From Enterobacteriaceae bacterium 89 (GTDB lineage: Bacteria; Pseudomonadota; Gammaproteobacteria; Enterobacterales; Enterobacteriaceae), in assembly GCA_014156375.1 (NCBI GenBank), contig RQJH01000002.1, positions 1,022,331-1,086,330 of the forward strand: a DNA stretch of 64,000 nt. Reading direction: 5' to 3'. Position 1 is the first letter of the stretch; the number at the start of each line of letters is the position of its first letter. The position numbers and the translations under genes were made by a program. This document shows, piece by piece, positions 1 through 8,824 of this stretch. The notes beneath the pieces are model-generated. The model made no database searches, was not told where the DNA came from, and saw only the letters and a list, made by a program, of their open reading frames with translations.

Positions 1-651
1 TGGGCCGCTCGTGAGCTGGAAAAACTGGGCAAACTGTCCCGTAACGAAATCCTGCTGCTGGTCTTCGTGTGCGCCGCGCTGATGATGTGGATCTTCGCCG
101 CCGACTGGATTGAGCCTGCGATGGCTGCCCTGCTGGTTATCGTGCTGATGCTGTGGACCGGCGTGCTGAGCTGGAACGACATTACCAATAACAAAGCGGC
201 GTGGAACACCTTCGTGTGGTTCGCCACTCTGGTTGCGCTGGCCGACGGCCTCTCCTCTACCGGCTTTATCAGCTGGCTGGGTAAAGAAGGTGGCGCGCTG
301 ATGGGCGGCATCTCTCCGGGTACCGCAACTATCGTCCTGCTGCTGGCGTTCTACCTGCTGCACTACCTGTTTGCCAGCACCACCGCGCACACTACCGCGC
401 TGCTGCCAGCGATGCTGACCATCGCCTCCACCATTCCGGGCATGAATATGGAAGTGTTCTGTCTGCTGATGGTGACCTCGCTCGGCGTGATGGGGATCAT
501 CACCCCGTACGGTACTGGTCCAAGCCCGATTTACTACGGCAGCGGCTACCTGCCAACCAAAGACTACTGGCGCCTCGGCACCATCTTTGGTGCCATCTTC
601 CTGGCCGCCCTGCTGCTGATTGGCTATCCGTGGATGTCGATGATGTTCTAA
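1..651 (+). CDS. DASS-family anion:Na+ symporter (CitT/TtdT/YbhI type), 3' part
   Basis: The reading frame is open from the first base, so the gene begins upstream of the window; 216 C-terminal residues are present. The protein is a chain of hydrophobic segments typical of inner-membrane carriers of the divalent anion:sodium symporter family (SLC13-like), which move succinate, malate, tartrate, citrate or 2-oxoglutarate. The segment with FASTTAHTTALLPAM and the later MGIITPYGTGPSP motif correspond to the conserved substrate/sodium-binding regions of the C-terminal half of CitT/TtdT/YbhI proteins. A class I fumarase lies 116 bp downstream on the same strand, which fits a dicarboxylate import and catabolism unit, although a REP element separates them. 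The exact substrate cannot be read from the sequence. Confidence 0.85.
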   Translation, partial: WAARELEKLGKLSRNEILLLVFVCAALMMWIFAADWIEPAMAALLVIVLMLWTGVLSWNDITNNKAAWNTFVWFATLVALADGLSSTGFISWLGKEGGALMGGISPGTATIVLLLAFYLLHYLFASTTAHTTALLPAMLTIASTIPGMNMEVFCLLMVTSLGVMGIITPYGTGPSPIYYGSGYLPTKDYWRLGTIFGAIFLAALLLIGYPWMSMMF

Positions 652-657
652 ATAAAC

Positions 658-744
658 TGCCCGGTGGCGCAAGCTTACCGGGCCTACAAATTCAGCATAA
701 TCCTTTGATTTTGTAGGTCTGATAAGCGAAGCGCCATCAGGCAA
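658..744. repeat. REP/BIME palindromic element
   Basis: This imperfect inverted repeat has GCCCGGTGGCGC near one end and GCGCCATCAGGC at the other, with inner arms carrying CCTACAAA and TTTGTAGGT. It is the typical enterobacterial paired-REP arrangement. It lies between the transporter and fumarase genes and could stabilise the upstream transcript's 3' end. Confidence 0.85.
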
Positions 745-767
745 TAAAACAGATTCTGGAGTTGAGT

Positions 768-2417
768 ATGTCGAATAAACCCTTTGTATATCAGACCCCT
801 TTCCCGCTCGCCAAAGACGACACCGAATACTATCTGCTGAGCCGTGAACACGTCTCCGTGGCGGATTTTGACGGTCAGGAAGTGCTGAAAGTCGCCCCTG
901 AAGCCCTGACTCTGCTGGCTCAGCAGGCGTTCCACGATGCGGCGTTTATGCTGCGCGTTTCCCATCAGAAGCAGGTTGCATCCATTCTTCTGGATCCCGA
1001 AGCCAGCGCTAACGATAAGTACGTGGCACTGCAATTCCTGCGTAACTCTGAAATCGCCGCCAAAGGCGTACTGCCAACCTGTCAGGACACCGGCACCGCG
1101 ATCATTATGGGTAAAAAAGGCCAGAACGTCTGGACCGGTGGCGGGGACGAAGCCGCACTGGCCCGTGGGGTGTACAACACCTACACCGAAGACAACCTGC
1201 GCTACTCGCAAAACGCCCCGCTGGATATGTACAAAGAGGTCAACACCGGCACCAACCTGCCCGCGCAGATTGACCTCTACAGCGTCGACGGCAACGAATA
1301 CAAATTCCTGTGCATGGCGAAAGGCGGCGGCTCAGCCAACAAAACCTATCTGTATCAGGAAACCAAAGCGCTGATTACCCCGGCGAAGCTGAAAAATTAC
1401 CTGGTGGAGAAAATGCGCTCCCTGGGTACCGCAGCTTGCCCTCCTTATCACATCGCGTTTGTGATTGGCGGGACTTCCGCAGAAGCGACGCTGAAAACCG
1501 TGAAGCTGGCCTCCGCCCGCTACTACGACGAGCTGCCAACCGAGGGTAACGAACACGGTCAGGCGTTCCGCGATGTGAAGCTTGAGCAGGAACTGTTGCA
1601 GGAAGCGCAGAACCTCGGCCTGGGCGCGCAGTTCGGCGGTAAATACTTTGCTCACGATATCCGCGTGATCCGCCTGCCACGCCACGGCGCATCCTGCCCA
1701 ATCGGCATGGGCGTTTCCTGCTCGGCAGACCGTAACATCAAAGCGAAAATTAACCGCGACGGCATCTGGATTGAGAAACTCGAATCCAATCCGGGTCAGT
1801 ACATTCCTGAAGAGTTGCGTAAAGCCGGCGAAGGTGAAGTGGTCAGCATCAACCTGAACCAGCCGATGAGTGAGATCCTGGCTCAGCTTTCGCAGCACAC
1901 CGTCTCTACCCGTCTGTCGCTCAACGGCACCATCATCGTGGCGCGCGACATTGCCCACGCGAAGCTGAAAGAGCTGCTGGATAACGGCGAAGAGCTGCCG
2001 CAGTACGTGAAAGATCATCCGATCTACTACGCAGGTCCGGCGAAAACGCCAGAAGGTTATGCTTCTGGCTCTCTCGGCCCAACCACCGCTGGCCGCATGG
2101 ATTCCTACGTTGATTTGCTGCAATCCAACGGCGCCAGCATGGTGATGCTCGCCAAAGGCAACCGCAGCCAGCAGGTCACTGACGCGTGCCATAAACACGG
2201 CGGTTTCTACCTCGGCAGCATCGGCGGCCCGGCGGCAGTCCTGGCGCAGCAGAGCATTAAGAGCCTCGAATGCGTGGCTTATCCGGAACTGGGAATGGAA
2301 GCTATCTGGAAAATTGAAGTGGAAAACTTCCCGGCGTTTATCCTCGTGGATGACAAAGGCAACGACTTCTACCAGCAGATCCAGAACAAGCAGTGTGAAG
2401 GTTGCTCTCAGCGCTAA
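768..2417 (+). CDS. Class I [4Fe-4S] fumarate hydratase (FumA/FumB type)
   Basis: This enzyme interconverts fumarate and (S)-malate in the cytoplasm. The 549 residues match E. coli FumA and FumB nearly end to end (548 residues each); some C-terminal stretches (ACHKHGG, AQQSIK, NKQC) look more like FumB. The three cluster-ligand cysteines are in the conserved contexts [16 protein letters not shown] and GASCPIG. The ATG at 768 is preferred because GGAG at 758-761 sits six bases upstream; an in-frame TTG at 762 would lie directly on this site. A strong hairpin terminator follows. The preceding gene encodes a dicarboxylate-type carrier, resembling the pairing of E. coli fumB with dcuB, so a role in anaerobic dicarboxylate use is inferred. 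Function is near certain, paralogue name is not. Confidence 0.95.
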   Translation: MSNKPFVYQTPFPLAKDDTEYYLLSREHVSVADFDGQEVLKVAPEALTLLAQQAFHDAAFMLRVSHQKQVASILLDPEASANDKYVALQFLRNSEIAAKGVLPTCQDTGTAIIMGKKGQNVWTGGGDEAALARGVYNTYTEDNLRYSQNAPLDMYKEVNTGTNLPAQIDLYSVDGNEYKFLCMAKGGGSANKTYLYQETKALITPAKLKNYLVEKMRSLGTAACPPYHIAFVIGGTSAEATLKTVKLASARYYDELPTEGNEHGQAFRDVKLEQELLQEAQNLGLGAQFGGKYFAHDIRVIRLPRHGASCPIGMGVSCSADRNIKAKINRDGIWIEKLESNPGQYIPEELRKAGEGEVVSINLNQPMSEILAQLSQHTVSTRLSLNGTIIVARDIAHAKLKELLDNGEELPQYVKDHPIYYAGPAKTPEGYASGSLGPTTAGRMDSYVDLLQSNGASMVMLAKGNRSQQVTDACHKHGGFYLGSIGGPAAVLAQQSIKSLECVAYPELGMEAIWKIEVENFPAFILVDDKGNDFYQQIQNKQCEGCSQR

Positions 2418-2440
2418 TTGAATCTGTACAACTCTCTTCA

Positions 2441-2467
2441 ACGGCCAGAATTCTCTGGCCGTTTTTA
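2441..2467 (+). terminator. Rho-independent terminator after fumarase
   Basis: A nine-base perfect stem, ACGGCCAGA and TCTGGCCGT around an ATTC loop, is followed at once by a T tract. It lies 24 bases after the fumarase stop codon. Confidence 0.9.
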
Positions 2468-2532
2468 TTTCCCCCTGCCTACTGCTTGTCTACGCTTTAA
2501 TCACTCTCCTTTGCTGATGAGCCCTGCCGATA

Positions 2533-3534
2533 ATGAATAAATCCGTCCTGATCTCCGGCCTGCTGTTCGGATGCAGCGCTCTGGCCCACGCCGATCCGCT
2601 CCCGGCATGGAATGACAGCGCCGCAAAACAGTCCATAGAACAGTGGGTGCAAAATGCCACCAAAGAAGGTAGCGCAACCTTTATCCCGGCGGATAAGCGC
2701 TATGTGGTGTTTGATAACGACGGCACGCTGTGGCCGGAAGCGCCGCTGACTTATCAGGTTCAGTTCGTCATTGATGAAATTAAACGCCAGGCAGCCGACC
2801 ATCCTGAATGGAAAAAGGATCCTCTGATCGATGCCGTCCTGGCCAACGACTTTAAAACCGTAGCAAAAGCAGGTGATAAAGGACTGTTAAAGCTGCTGGC
2901 AATGACCCACAGCGGCATGACTACCGAAGAATTTGATAAGCGCGTTGCCAGCTGGCTGGAGACACAGCGGGATAAGCGTTTTGGCTGCCGCTACGACCAG
3001 ATGGGCTACCAGCCGATGCGCCAACTGCTGGACTACCTGCGCGACAACGGCTTTAAAACCTGGATTATTTCCGGCGGCGGGATCGACTTTATGCGCGTGA
3101 TGTCGCAGAAGATGTACGGTATACCGCCCGAACAAGTGGTGGGCTCCTTCGCGCTGGGCGAGTTCAGCCTGACGGATAATGGCACGCAAATTCGTAAAAC
3201 CATGAACGGCGCATTCAACGACGACGCGGCGAACAAACCCGTCGCTATTCATCTGTTTATGGGTCATCGCCCGGTTGCCGCCTTCGGCAACAGCGATGGC
3301 GACCTGCAAATGCTGCAATACACCGCCAGCAATCCGGACTACAAAACCTTCAGTCTGCTGGTCCACCACACCGATGCCGCACGTGAATATGCCTATGACA
3401 GTCATCCTCCCGCCAGCGGTAAGCTGATTGCAGGGCTGACTGAAGCCAAAGAAAAAGGCTGGACGGTGGTGGATATGAAACAGGACTGGAAAACGGTGTT
3501 TGATCCGGCGCTTTGCTCGGCGACAGCCAAATGA
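2533..3534 (+). CDS. Exported HAD-family phosphatase (SerB-like)
   Basis: The 333-residue protein begins with a signal peptide (about residues 1-20, ending SALAHA), so it should act in the periplasm; a lipobox-like LFGC at 11-14 is a poor match. The haloacid dehalogenase motifs are clear: DNDGT at 61-65 with the nucleophile and acid/base aspartates, a motif II serine in IISGGG, and the acidic motif GNSDGDLQML near the C-terminus. The family hydrolyses phosphomonoesters; the substrate here is unknown. The gene stands alone between two hairpins, convergent with the LacI-type regulator. Related proteins are usually annotated as haloacid dehalogenase-like hydrolase, and nothing nearby narrows the function. 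Confidence 0.8.
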   Translation: MNKSVLISGLLFGCSALAHADPLPAWNDSAAKQSIEQWVQNATKEGSATFIPADKRYVVFDNDGTLWPEAPLTYQVQFVIDEIKRQAADHPEWKKDPLIDAVLANDFKTVAKAGDKGLLKLLAMTHSGMTTEEFDKRVASWLETQRDKRFGCRYDQMGYQPMRQLLDYLRDNGFKTWIISGGGIDFMRVMSQKMYGIPPEQVVGSFALGEFSLTDNGTQIRKTMNGAFNDDAANKPVAIHLFMGHRPVAAFGNSDGDLQMLQYTASNPDYKTFSLLVHHTDAAREYAYDSHPPASGKLIAGLTEAKEKGWTVVDMKQDWKTVFDPALCSATAK

Positions 3535-3538
3535 AACT

Positions 3539-3568
3539 CCAGAACATCTTCAGGAACAGATGTTCTGG
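3539..3568. terminator. Hairpin between convergent genes
   Basis: CCAGAACATC and GATGTTCTGG form a perfect ten-base stem with a ten-base loop, immediately after the phosphatase stop codon and just beyond the end of the convergent regulator gene. There is no strong T tract, so bidirectional termination is likely but not certain. Confidence 0.6.
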
Positions 3569-3573
3569 TCTCG

Positions 3574-4584
3574 CTAATTGATCGTTGAAGAGTCGCGGAT
3601 TTTCAGACGCCCGGCCAGGGTGACCCGGGTGGCAATATCTTCGGCATTGCAGAGATATTCCACTGCCAGTCGTCCGAGCTCGCCATAGGGCAGCTGAATA
3701 CTGGTCAGCGGTGGCGTCATTTGTTCGGAGAGTTTCTGGTCGTCATAGCCGGCTACCAGCACATCCTGCGGCACGCGCACGCCCTGGGCGGCAAGCGCCT
3801 GGTAGCAGCCAATCGCCAGCCAGTCGCTGGCGCAGAAGATCGCCTCCGGCGGTGTTTCCAGCGCCAGCAGCGCCACGGTAGCCTGGTAGGATTCGTTAAA
3901 CTGCCAGTTGGTTTCCCGTACCCATTCCGGCAGGGCTTCGATACCCGACTGAGCCAGCGCGGCCTGATAGCCCGCCAGCCGCTGACGGGTCGCTTCCATC
4001 CATGACTCCCCGGTAATATGCGCAATGCGTCGCGCTCCCTGGGCTATCAGATGGCGCGTCACCTGGAAAGCATTGGCGAAATCGTCCGGCACGAACGACG
4101 GCAGCAGTGGAGAATCCGGATCGCGCTGGTTAAGCAGCACCAGCGGCAGCGAGGTACAGCCCTGGAACGCGGTCATGTCGGTTTCTGTCGTCACCGGCGA
4201 AGCCAGAATAATCCCGACGCAGTTACGCTTTTCCAGCTGACGGATAATATTCAGCGCCAGTTCGTTGTCATCGCCATAGTCGTACACCGTCAGCAGCACT
4301 TCATTGCGCCATGCGGCTTCCCGCGCCTGACTGATGGCATCGATAAAGGGATCGTAGCTCTGCATTGAGCTTATCAGCAGCGCGATCTCTTCCTGATTAC
4401 GCGGTGAGTGGATGGCGGGCAGGCGGTCATAGCCCAGCTCCGTCGCCACGGCAATCACCCGCTGGCGCGTCTCTTCGCTGAGCTTAATATTGCGCGACTG
4501 ATTGAGCACCAGCGACACTGTGGCCTGAGAAACCCCGGCCGCACGCGCAATATCGTTCATCGTGATTTTCGTTTTCCGCTTCAT
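3574..4584 (-). CDS. LacI-family transcriptional regulator of the adjacent glycoside cluster
   Basis: The 336-residue protein has the standard LacI layout. The N-terminal DNA-binding helix-turn-helix at about residues 10-29 reads NDIARAAGVSQATVSLVLN, then a hinge, and a periplasmic-binding-protein-like sugar-sensing core follows to the C-terminus. It is transcribed divergently from the glycoside hydrolase and symporter genes, the usual place for a local repressor. The 190-bp shared upstream region contains a 14-bp perfect palindrome beside a plausible promoter. The inducer is probably a sugar or glycoside released by that hydrolase, an inference from position only. It is convergent with the HAD phosphatase, with which it is probably unrelated. 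Confidence 0.88.
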   Translation of the reverse strand: MKRKTKITMNDIARAAGVSQATVSLVLNQSRNIKLSEETRQRVIAVATELGYDRLPAIHSPRNQEEIALLISSMQSYDPFIDAISQAREAAWRNEVLLTVYDYGDDNELALNIIRQLEKRNCVGIILASPVTTETDMTAFQGCTSLPLVLLNQRDPDSPLLPSFVPDDFANAFQVTRHLIAQGARRIAHITGESWMEATRQRLAGYQAALAQSGIEALPEWVRETNWQFNESYQATVALLALETPPEAIFCASDWLAIGCYQALAAQGVRVPQDVLVAGYDDQKLSEQMTPPLTSIQLPYGELGRLAVEYLCNAEDIATRVTLAGRLKIRDSSTIN

Positions 4585-4714
4585 TATCCCTGTTCCTGCG
4601 CTGATACCCTCAACATCATACCTGTCATCCCTCGCCCTGTGCGCTGCCGGTCACGTTTCTTTCTCATCGCCCAGCGATCTTTGTGATTCTCGTCGCTTTT
4701 TCACACCATGCCAT

Positions 4715-4743
4715 TTGCTGGTTTTGTCGACAACTAATATTTA
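4715..4743 (+). promoter_or_regulatory. Putative promoter of the glycoside cluster
   Basis: TTGCTG at 4715-4720 and TATTTA at 4738-4743 are separated by 17 bases, a fair sigma-70 match, 33 bases before the hydrolase start. The -10 box falls within the palindrome at 4734-4747, which would suit repression by the LacI-type protein. Confidence 0.4.
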
Positions 4744-4747
4744 TTAG
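4734..4747. promoter_or_regulatory. Candidate LacI-type operator palindrome
   Basis: CTAATA and TATTAG are perfect inverted repeats separated by TT. The site lies between the divergent regulator and hydrolase genes and overlaps the predicted -10 box. It lacks the central CG common in LacI-family operators, so assignment is tentative. Confidence 0.4.
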
Positions 4748-4775
4748 CTAAATTTTATCAGCTAACGAGGTCAGG

Positions 4776-5864
4776 ATGAAACAGCAGTGGACGAAAGAAC
4801 AGGCTCAAGCCTGGTACCAGCAGCAAGGCTGGCTGTGCGGCTTTAACTATCTGCCGTCGACGGCGGTGAACTGGACAGATATTTGGCAGAAAGAGACCTT
4901 TGATGCGCCTACCATTGAACGCGAACTGGGCTGGGCGGCAGAAGCGGGCTACAACAGCCTGCGCATCAATCTGCCGTTTATCGTCTGGGAAGACGACCGC
5001 GACGGCCTGATCGCCCGCATTCACCACTTCCTGCAAATTGCTGACGACCACGGTTTTCGCACCATGCTGACGCTGATGGACGACTGCGGTTTTTCAGGCG
5101 ATGAGCCTTATCTCGGTCCACAAAAAGCGCCGGTTCCCGGAAAACATAACAGCCAGGCCGCTGCCAGTCCGGGCCGCGCCAAGGTCTGCAACCGCGACGA
5201 ATGGCCACAGGTTGAACGCTATGTTCGCGATATCGTGCGCGAGTTCCGCAGCGACAAACGCGTGCTGCTGTGGGATCTGTATAACGAACCGGGCAACCGC
5301 GGCATTTTCGCCACCGGCACGGTGGAAGTGCAGTATGACGAAAAACTCGAAGACTATGCGCACGAGCTGATGCGCAAAGCCTTTGAGTGGGTGCGGGACG
5401 AAAACCCGGAGCAACCCCTTACTGTCTGCGCCTGGCGCCTGCCTGCTGAAGTTGAGGGCGAAACGTTCTATCAGCATCCGCTGGATCAGACTGCGCTTGA
5501 GCTTTCCGACGTGGTCAGCTTCCACGCCTACACCAACACAGCGCGGATGGTCGCCATCATCCACCAGCTGGAGCAGCTCGGTCGCCCGATGTTCTGCACC
5601 GAATGGCTGGCCCGTCATGTTGGCAGCACCATTGAGGAACAGTTGCCGCTGATGCACGCCGCCAACGTTGCGCCATATCAGTGGGGGCTGGTGCGTGGGA
5701 AAACCCAGACCTGGCTGCCGTGGCCAGTCGTGATGACTAGCTCACCGGATTATTGTCGCCTGTGGTTCCACGACGTATTTGAAGAAAACGGCATTCCTTT
5801 CTCCAAAGCTGAAATGGCGCTTGTGCGAAAACTGAGCCGCATTGGCCTGCACCCTTCCCGCTAA
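4776..5864 (+). CDS. Clan GH-A glycoside hydrolase (GH5-like)
   Basis: This 362-residue protein has no signal peptide and should be cytoplasmic. It has the TIM-barrel glycosidase signature: WDLYNEPGN with the presumed acid/base Glu171, and MFCTEWLAR with the presumed nucleophile Glu276. A conserved FHAY stretch lies between them. Such enzymes (cellulase, mannanase and related GH5/GH39-like families) cleave beta-linked glycosides. A cytoplasmic enzyme next to a GPH symporter suggests hydrolysis of a small imported glycoside rather than polymer attack. The symporter gene follows 51 bp downstream on the same strand and is probably co-transcribed. The ATG at 4776 has AGG-type ribosome-binding sequences just upstream. 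Exact GH family and substrate are not determined. Confidence 0.8.
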   Translation: MKQQWTKEQAQAWYQQQGWLCGFNYLPSTAVNWTDIWQKETFDAPTIERELGWAAEAGYNSLRINLPFIVWEDDRDGLIARIHHFLQIADDHGFRTMLTLMDDCGFSGDEPYLGPQKAPVPGKHNSQAAASPGRAKVCNRDEWPQVERYVRDIVREFRSDKRVLLWDLYNEPGNRGIFATGTVEVQYDEKLEDYAHELMRKAFEWVRDENPEQPLTVCAWRLPAEVEGETFYQHPLDQTALELSDVVSFHAYTNTARMVAIIHQLEQLGRPMFCTEWLARHVGSTIEEQLPLMHAANVAPYQWGLVRGKTQTWLPWPVVMTSSPDYCRLWFHDVFEENGIPFSKAEMALVRKLSRIGLHPSR

Positions 5865-5915
5865 TAACAATAACAACGGCCCGGCAGATCAGTGTCGGGC
5901 TGACAGGTACGCACT

Positions 5916-7310
5916 ATGGCAAATTCAATGAAAATACCGTCTCGCGAGTTGTGGTCTTATTTTGGCTATGGTTTAGGTCAGTGTTTTAGCTTTGGTTTAG
6001 TGGGTTCATTTATTAACTATTTTTATACCGACGTGCTGGGTATTTCCGCTCTGGCCGCCAGTACTATTTTTCTGATTGCCCGCGCCTGGGATGCGATCCA
6101 CGATCCGCTGTTTGCCAGCATTATGGATACCATCAACAGCCGCTTTGGCAAGTTCCGCCACTTTATGCTGATTGCGCCGCTGTTGATTACCGGCGTGACG
6201 CTGCTGTCGTTTTATAAAATCGAAGCCGACACCACCACCAAAATCCTCTATGCCGGGGTGACCTATATTTTATGGGGCACGCTGTACGCCATTTCGGATA
6301 TTCCGTTCTGGTCGATGTCTTCAGTGATGACCAATGATTCCGGCCAGCGCACCCGCGCAGTCACCGCCGCGATGCTGGGGGTTAACGCCGGGATCGCCTG
6401 CGCCAATATTTTCTTCCCCAAACTGGCGGCCTTCTTCGCGCAGTACAGCAATGACAAAGGCTATTTTATGGCGGCACTGGTGATGATGCTGGTCGGTCTG
6501 CCGCTGATGCTGAACGGCTTTTTGCAAATCAAAGAGCGCGTGCCGCCAAGCCCGGAAAAGGTCACCATGCGGGATACCTTCCGCAATTTAAAGCAGAACA
6601 AGCCACTGTTTATCATCCTGCTGTCGTTCTTCTTCTGCGTATTCCATAACGTTGCCAACGGCATTTATATCTACTTCTTTATCTACAACATGGGCGATGC
6701 CAGTCTGCAAATGGTGATTGGCCTGATGGGAATTGTGGCGGCGGTGGTATGTCTGGTGGCCCCTCTGCTGACGCGCAAAATGCAGAAGCGGAAACTGTTT
6801 ATGATCCTCTGCGGGCTGGATATCGTGGTACGAGTGGTGATGTGGTTTATCGGCTACCAGCACGCCGTGCCGCTGTTTATTCTGCTGGGCCTCAGTACCA
6901 TTTTCGTGATGATGACCAACATTCTGACCTCGTCGATGATTGCCGATACTATCGAATATGCGGAATACCATACTCACAAGCGCTGTGCGGCGATCACCTT
7001 CTCCGGGCAGACGTTCACCGGCAAGATGTCGGTCGCCGTGGGCGGGGGTTTGATTGGCGTGTTTCTGACGATGATTGGCTACGTGCCGCAGGCGCAGAGT
7101 CAGAGCGGTGAGGTACTGAATGGCTTGTTCTTTGGGATTTGCCTGCTGCCAGCGATTGGCTCGCTGATCCGCCTCGGGTTTATGTCGCGCTTTACCTTTA
7201 CCGAAGAAAAACATGCGGAAATTTGCAGGCTGTTGGCGGAGCGACGCCATGCGACGGAAGGTGAAACGAAAGAGGAAGATTTGACGACAAGGCCGGTTTC
7301 TGCGAATTGA
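5916..7310 (+). CDS. GPH-family sugar:cation symporter (MelB/YicJ-like)
   Basis: The 464-residue protein has about twelve membrane segments. The signature of the glycoside-pentoside-hexuronide:cation symporter family (MFS_2) is present early: RAWDAIHDPLFASIMD followed by GKFRHF, with Asp59, Asp63 and Asp71 in the positions used for cation and sugar coupling in MelB relatives. It would import a glycoside across the inner membrane with sodium or protons. The gene lies 51 bp after the glycoside hydrolase, so import and hydrolysis of one substrate is the natural reading. A perfect BIME palindrome follows the stop codon. The charged C-terminal tail (about 30 residues) is cytoplasmic by analogy. 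Confidence 0.88.
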   Translation: MANSMKIPSRELWSYFGYGLGQCFSFGLVGSFINYFYTDVLGISALAASTIFLIARAWDAIHDPLFASIMDTINSRFGKFRHFMLIAPLLITGVTLLSFYKIEADTTTKILYAGVTYILWGTLYAISDIPFWSMSSVMTNDSGQRTRAVTAAMLGVNAGIACANIFFPKLAAFFAQYSNDKGYFMAALVMMLVGLPLMLNGFLQIKERVPPSPEKVTMRDTFRNLKQNKPLFIILLSFFFCVFHNVANGIYIYFFIYNMGDASLQMVIGLMGIVAAVVCLVAPLLTRKMQKRKLFMILCGLDIVVRVVMWFIGYQHAVPLFILLGLSTIFVMMTNILTSSMIADTIEYAEYHTHKRCAAITFSGQTFTGKMSVAVGGGLIGVFLTMIGYVPQAQSQSGEVLNGLFFGICLLPAIGSLIRLGFMSRFTFTEEKHAEICRLLAERRHATEGETKEEDLTTRPVSAN

Positions 7311-7314
7311 TAAA

Positions 7315-7390
7315 TGCCCGGCGGCGCAGGCTTGCCGGACCTACAACATCCACGAAACCTGTAGGTCCGGCAAGCCTGCGCCGCCGGGCA
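7315..7390. repeat. BIME with perfect 31-bp arms
   Basis: Two perfectly complementary 31-bp arms (7315-7345 and 7360-7390) beginning TGCCCGGCGGCGCAGGC flank a 14-base loop. This is a pair of REP units in opposite orientation between the convergent symporter and roxA genes. It may act as a bidirectional transcript-end stabiliser. Confidence 0.9.
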
Positions 7391-7397
7391 ACATAAA

Positions 7398-8519
7398 TTA
7401 CTCGTCGAAGAACCAGTAACCCTGGTTAATCAGCGCGGTCAGCTCGGCGATAAACACCGGGTTTTGCAACGCATCGCCCAGCTCCAGCTGGCCCAGTTCG
7501 GTAAAGCGGGAAAGCGCATCGGCGGCTTTGGTATCTGAAATCAGCATCGGCTCGCTGTTCACAAAGAAGCTGTCGCCAACGTGCAGCACACGCAGACCGC
7601 TCAGGCGCACCAGTGTTTCCCCGTTCAGCAGCGCATCCTGCACTTCTTCTGCTTCATAGGCAGGCTCCGCTGGAGCAATATCCAGCTCGTGACGCGGCGT
7701 GCTGGCAAAACGACCAAACCACTGTTTGAAATCTTCTGGCTTGCTGATGACCTCAATCATCATCTCACGCAGGCGATCCAGCTCGAACTCTTCGACACGG
7801 CCCGCGTGTTCACGGCAGGTCATATCCGGATCGCTGTAGTGCTCGCCGCCCAGATCGTTTTCCAGCGCGTAGTCGGCAAAGCTGCTCAGCAGATCGCGAC
7901 CGTTCGGACCGCGGAAGCCCACGGAATAGTTCAGCGTGTCTTCATAGGTAAAGCCGTCGTGCGGGAATCCAGGTGGGATATACAGGATATCGCCCGGTGC
8001 CATTTCCACGTCGATGATCGGCTCGAACGGATCGACGTGCAGCAGAGCCGGATGCGGACAGAACTGACGCATTGGCAGCGCATCACCCACGCGCCAGCGG
8101 CGGCGGCCCATGCCCTGAATGATAAACACGTCGTAATTGTCGATGTGTGGACCCACGCCGCCGCCCGGCACGGAATAGGAGATCATCAGATCGTCCAGAC
8201 GCCATTCTGGCAGCACGCGGAACGGACGCACCAGTTCAGCCGCAGGCATATGCCAGTGGTTCACGGCCTGCGCCAGCAGCGACCAGCCCTCTTCGCCCAG
8301 ATCGTCGAATTGCTCGAACGGACCGTGGCTCGCCTGCCACTGACCGTCGCGATGGCTCACCAGGCGGCTGTCCACTTCTGGCTCCATGGCCAGCCCCGCC
8401 AGTTCATCCGGGGTGATCGGGTCGACAAAGTTGGGGAACGCGTTTTTTAACACGACAGGTTTTTTCTGCCAGTACTTCTCTAAAAATTCCGGCCAGTTCA
8501 GATTCAGTTGATAAGCCAT
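7398..8519 (-). CDS. roxA: 50S ribosomal protein uL16 3-hydroxylase RoxA (YcfD)
   Basis: This JmjC-type Fe(II)/2-oxoglutarate oxygenase hydroxylates an arginine of ribosomal protein uL16 (L16) in E. coli. The 373-residue length equals that of E. coli YcfD. The facial triad is in place: His125 and Asp127 in HIDNYD and His187 in FPHDGF. The start at MAYQLNL is chosen by homology; the open frame extends 35 codons upstream without support. In E. coli the gene is next to phoQ; here it lies between a sugar symporter and a WbuC cupin gene, so the neighbourhood differs. It is convergent with the symporter and divergent from the cupin gene, with a large palindromic element in the 305-bp upstream gap. 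Confidence 0.95.
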   Translation of the reverse strand: MAYQLNLNWPEFLEKYWQKKPVVLKNAFPNFVDPITPDELAGLAMEPEVDSRLVSHRDGQWQASHGPFEQFDDLGEEGWSLLAQAVNHWHMPAAELVRPFRVLPEWRLDDLMISYSVPGGGVGPHIDNYDVFIIQGMGRRRWRVGDALPMRQFCPHPALLHVDPFEPIIDVEMAPGDILYIPPGFPHDGFTYEDTLNYSVGFRGPNGRDLLSSFADYALENDLGGEHYSDPDMTCREHAGRVEEFELDRLREMMIEVISKPEDFKQWFGRFASTPRHELDIAPAEPAYEAEEVQDALLNGETLVRLSGLRVLHVGDSFFVNSEPMLISDTKAADALSRFTELGQLELGDALQNPVFIAELTALINQGYWFFDE

Positions 8520-8626
8520 GGTTTCACACCGCAATAAGGATAACGAGCGAGAGTATGCGAGAGATGGCGCCAGGCTTTCTTGTTGAGGGTCAAGATAGAG
8601 CGAAAAAGTGAGCAAGTGCGGCATGG

Positions 8627-8726
8627 CCCCTCACCCTAACCCTCTCCCCAGAGGGGAGAGGGAACTGTGCGGTGCAGGTTTTGACTTTCCCCCTCGCCCC
8701 TTTGGGGAGAGGGCCGGGGTGAGGGG
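8627..8726. repeat. CCCTCTCCC-type intergenic palindrome
   Basis: The element has nested inverted repeats: outer arms CCCCTCACCC and GGGTGAGGGG, inner arms CCCTCTCCCC and its complement. It fills most of the roxA-wbuC gap. Related copies occur at 41224-41317 and 58680-58891 in this window. Confidence 0.8.
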
Positions 8727-8824
8727 AAGAGAAACCGGCTCAGAACACTCTCCTCACTTTTCTGCTGCACAGGAGCCTGCTACTCTTTGCGCATCTCATC
8801 CTGAACATCGACCAGGCAGAACAC

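Noticed and set aside
762-767. TTG start for the fumarase gene
   Set aside because: It would place the start directly on the ribosome-binding GGAG; the ATG at 768 matches FumA and FumB.
1332-2441. Long open frame on the minus strand opposite the fumarase gene (369 codons)
   Set aside because: It lies wholly antisense to a gene with full-length homology, has no ribosome site or family match, and reflects high GC and codon bias.
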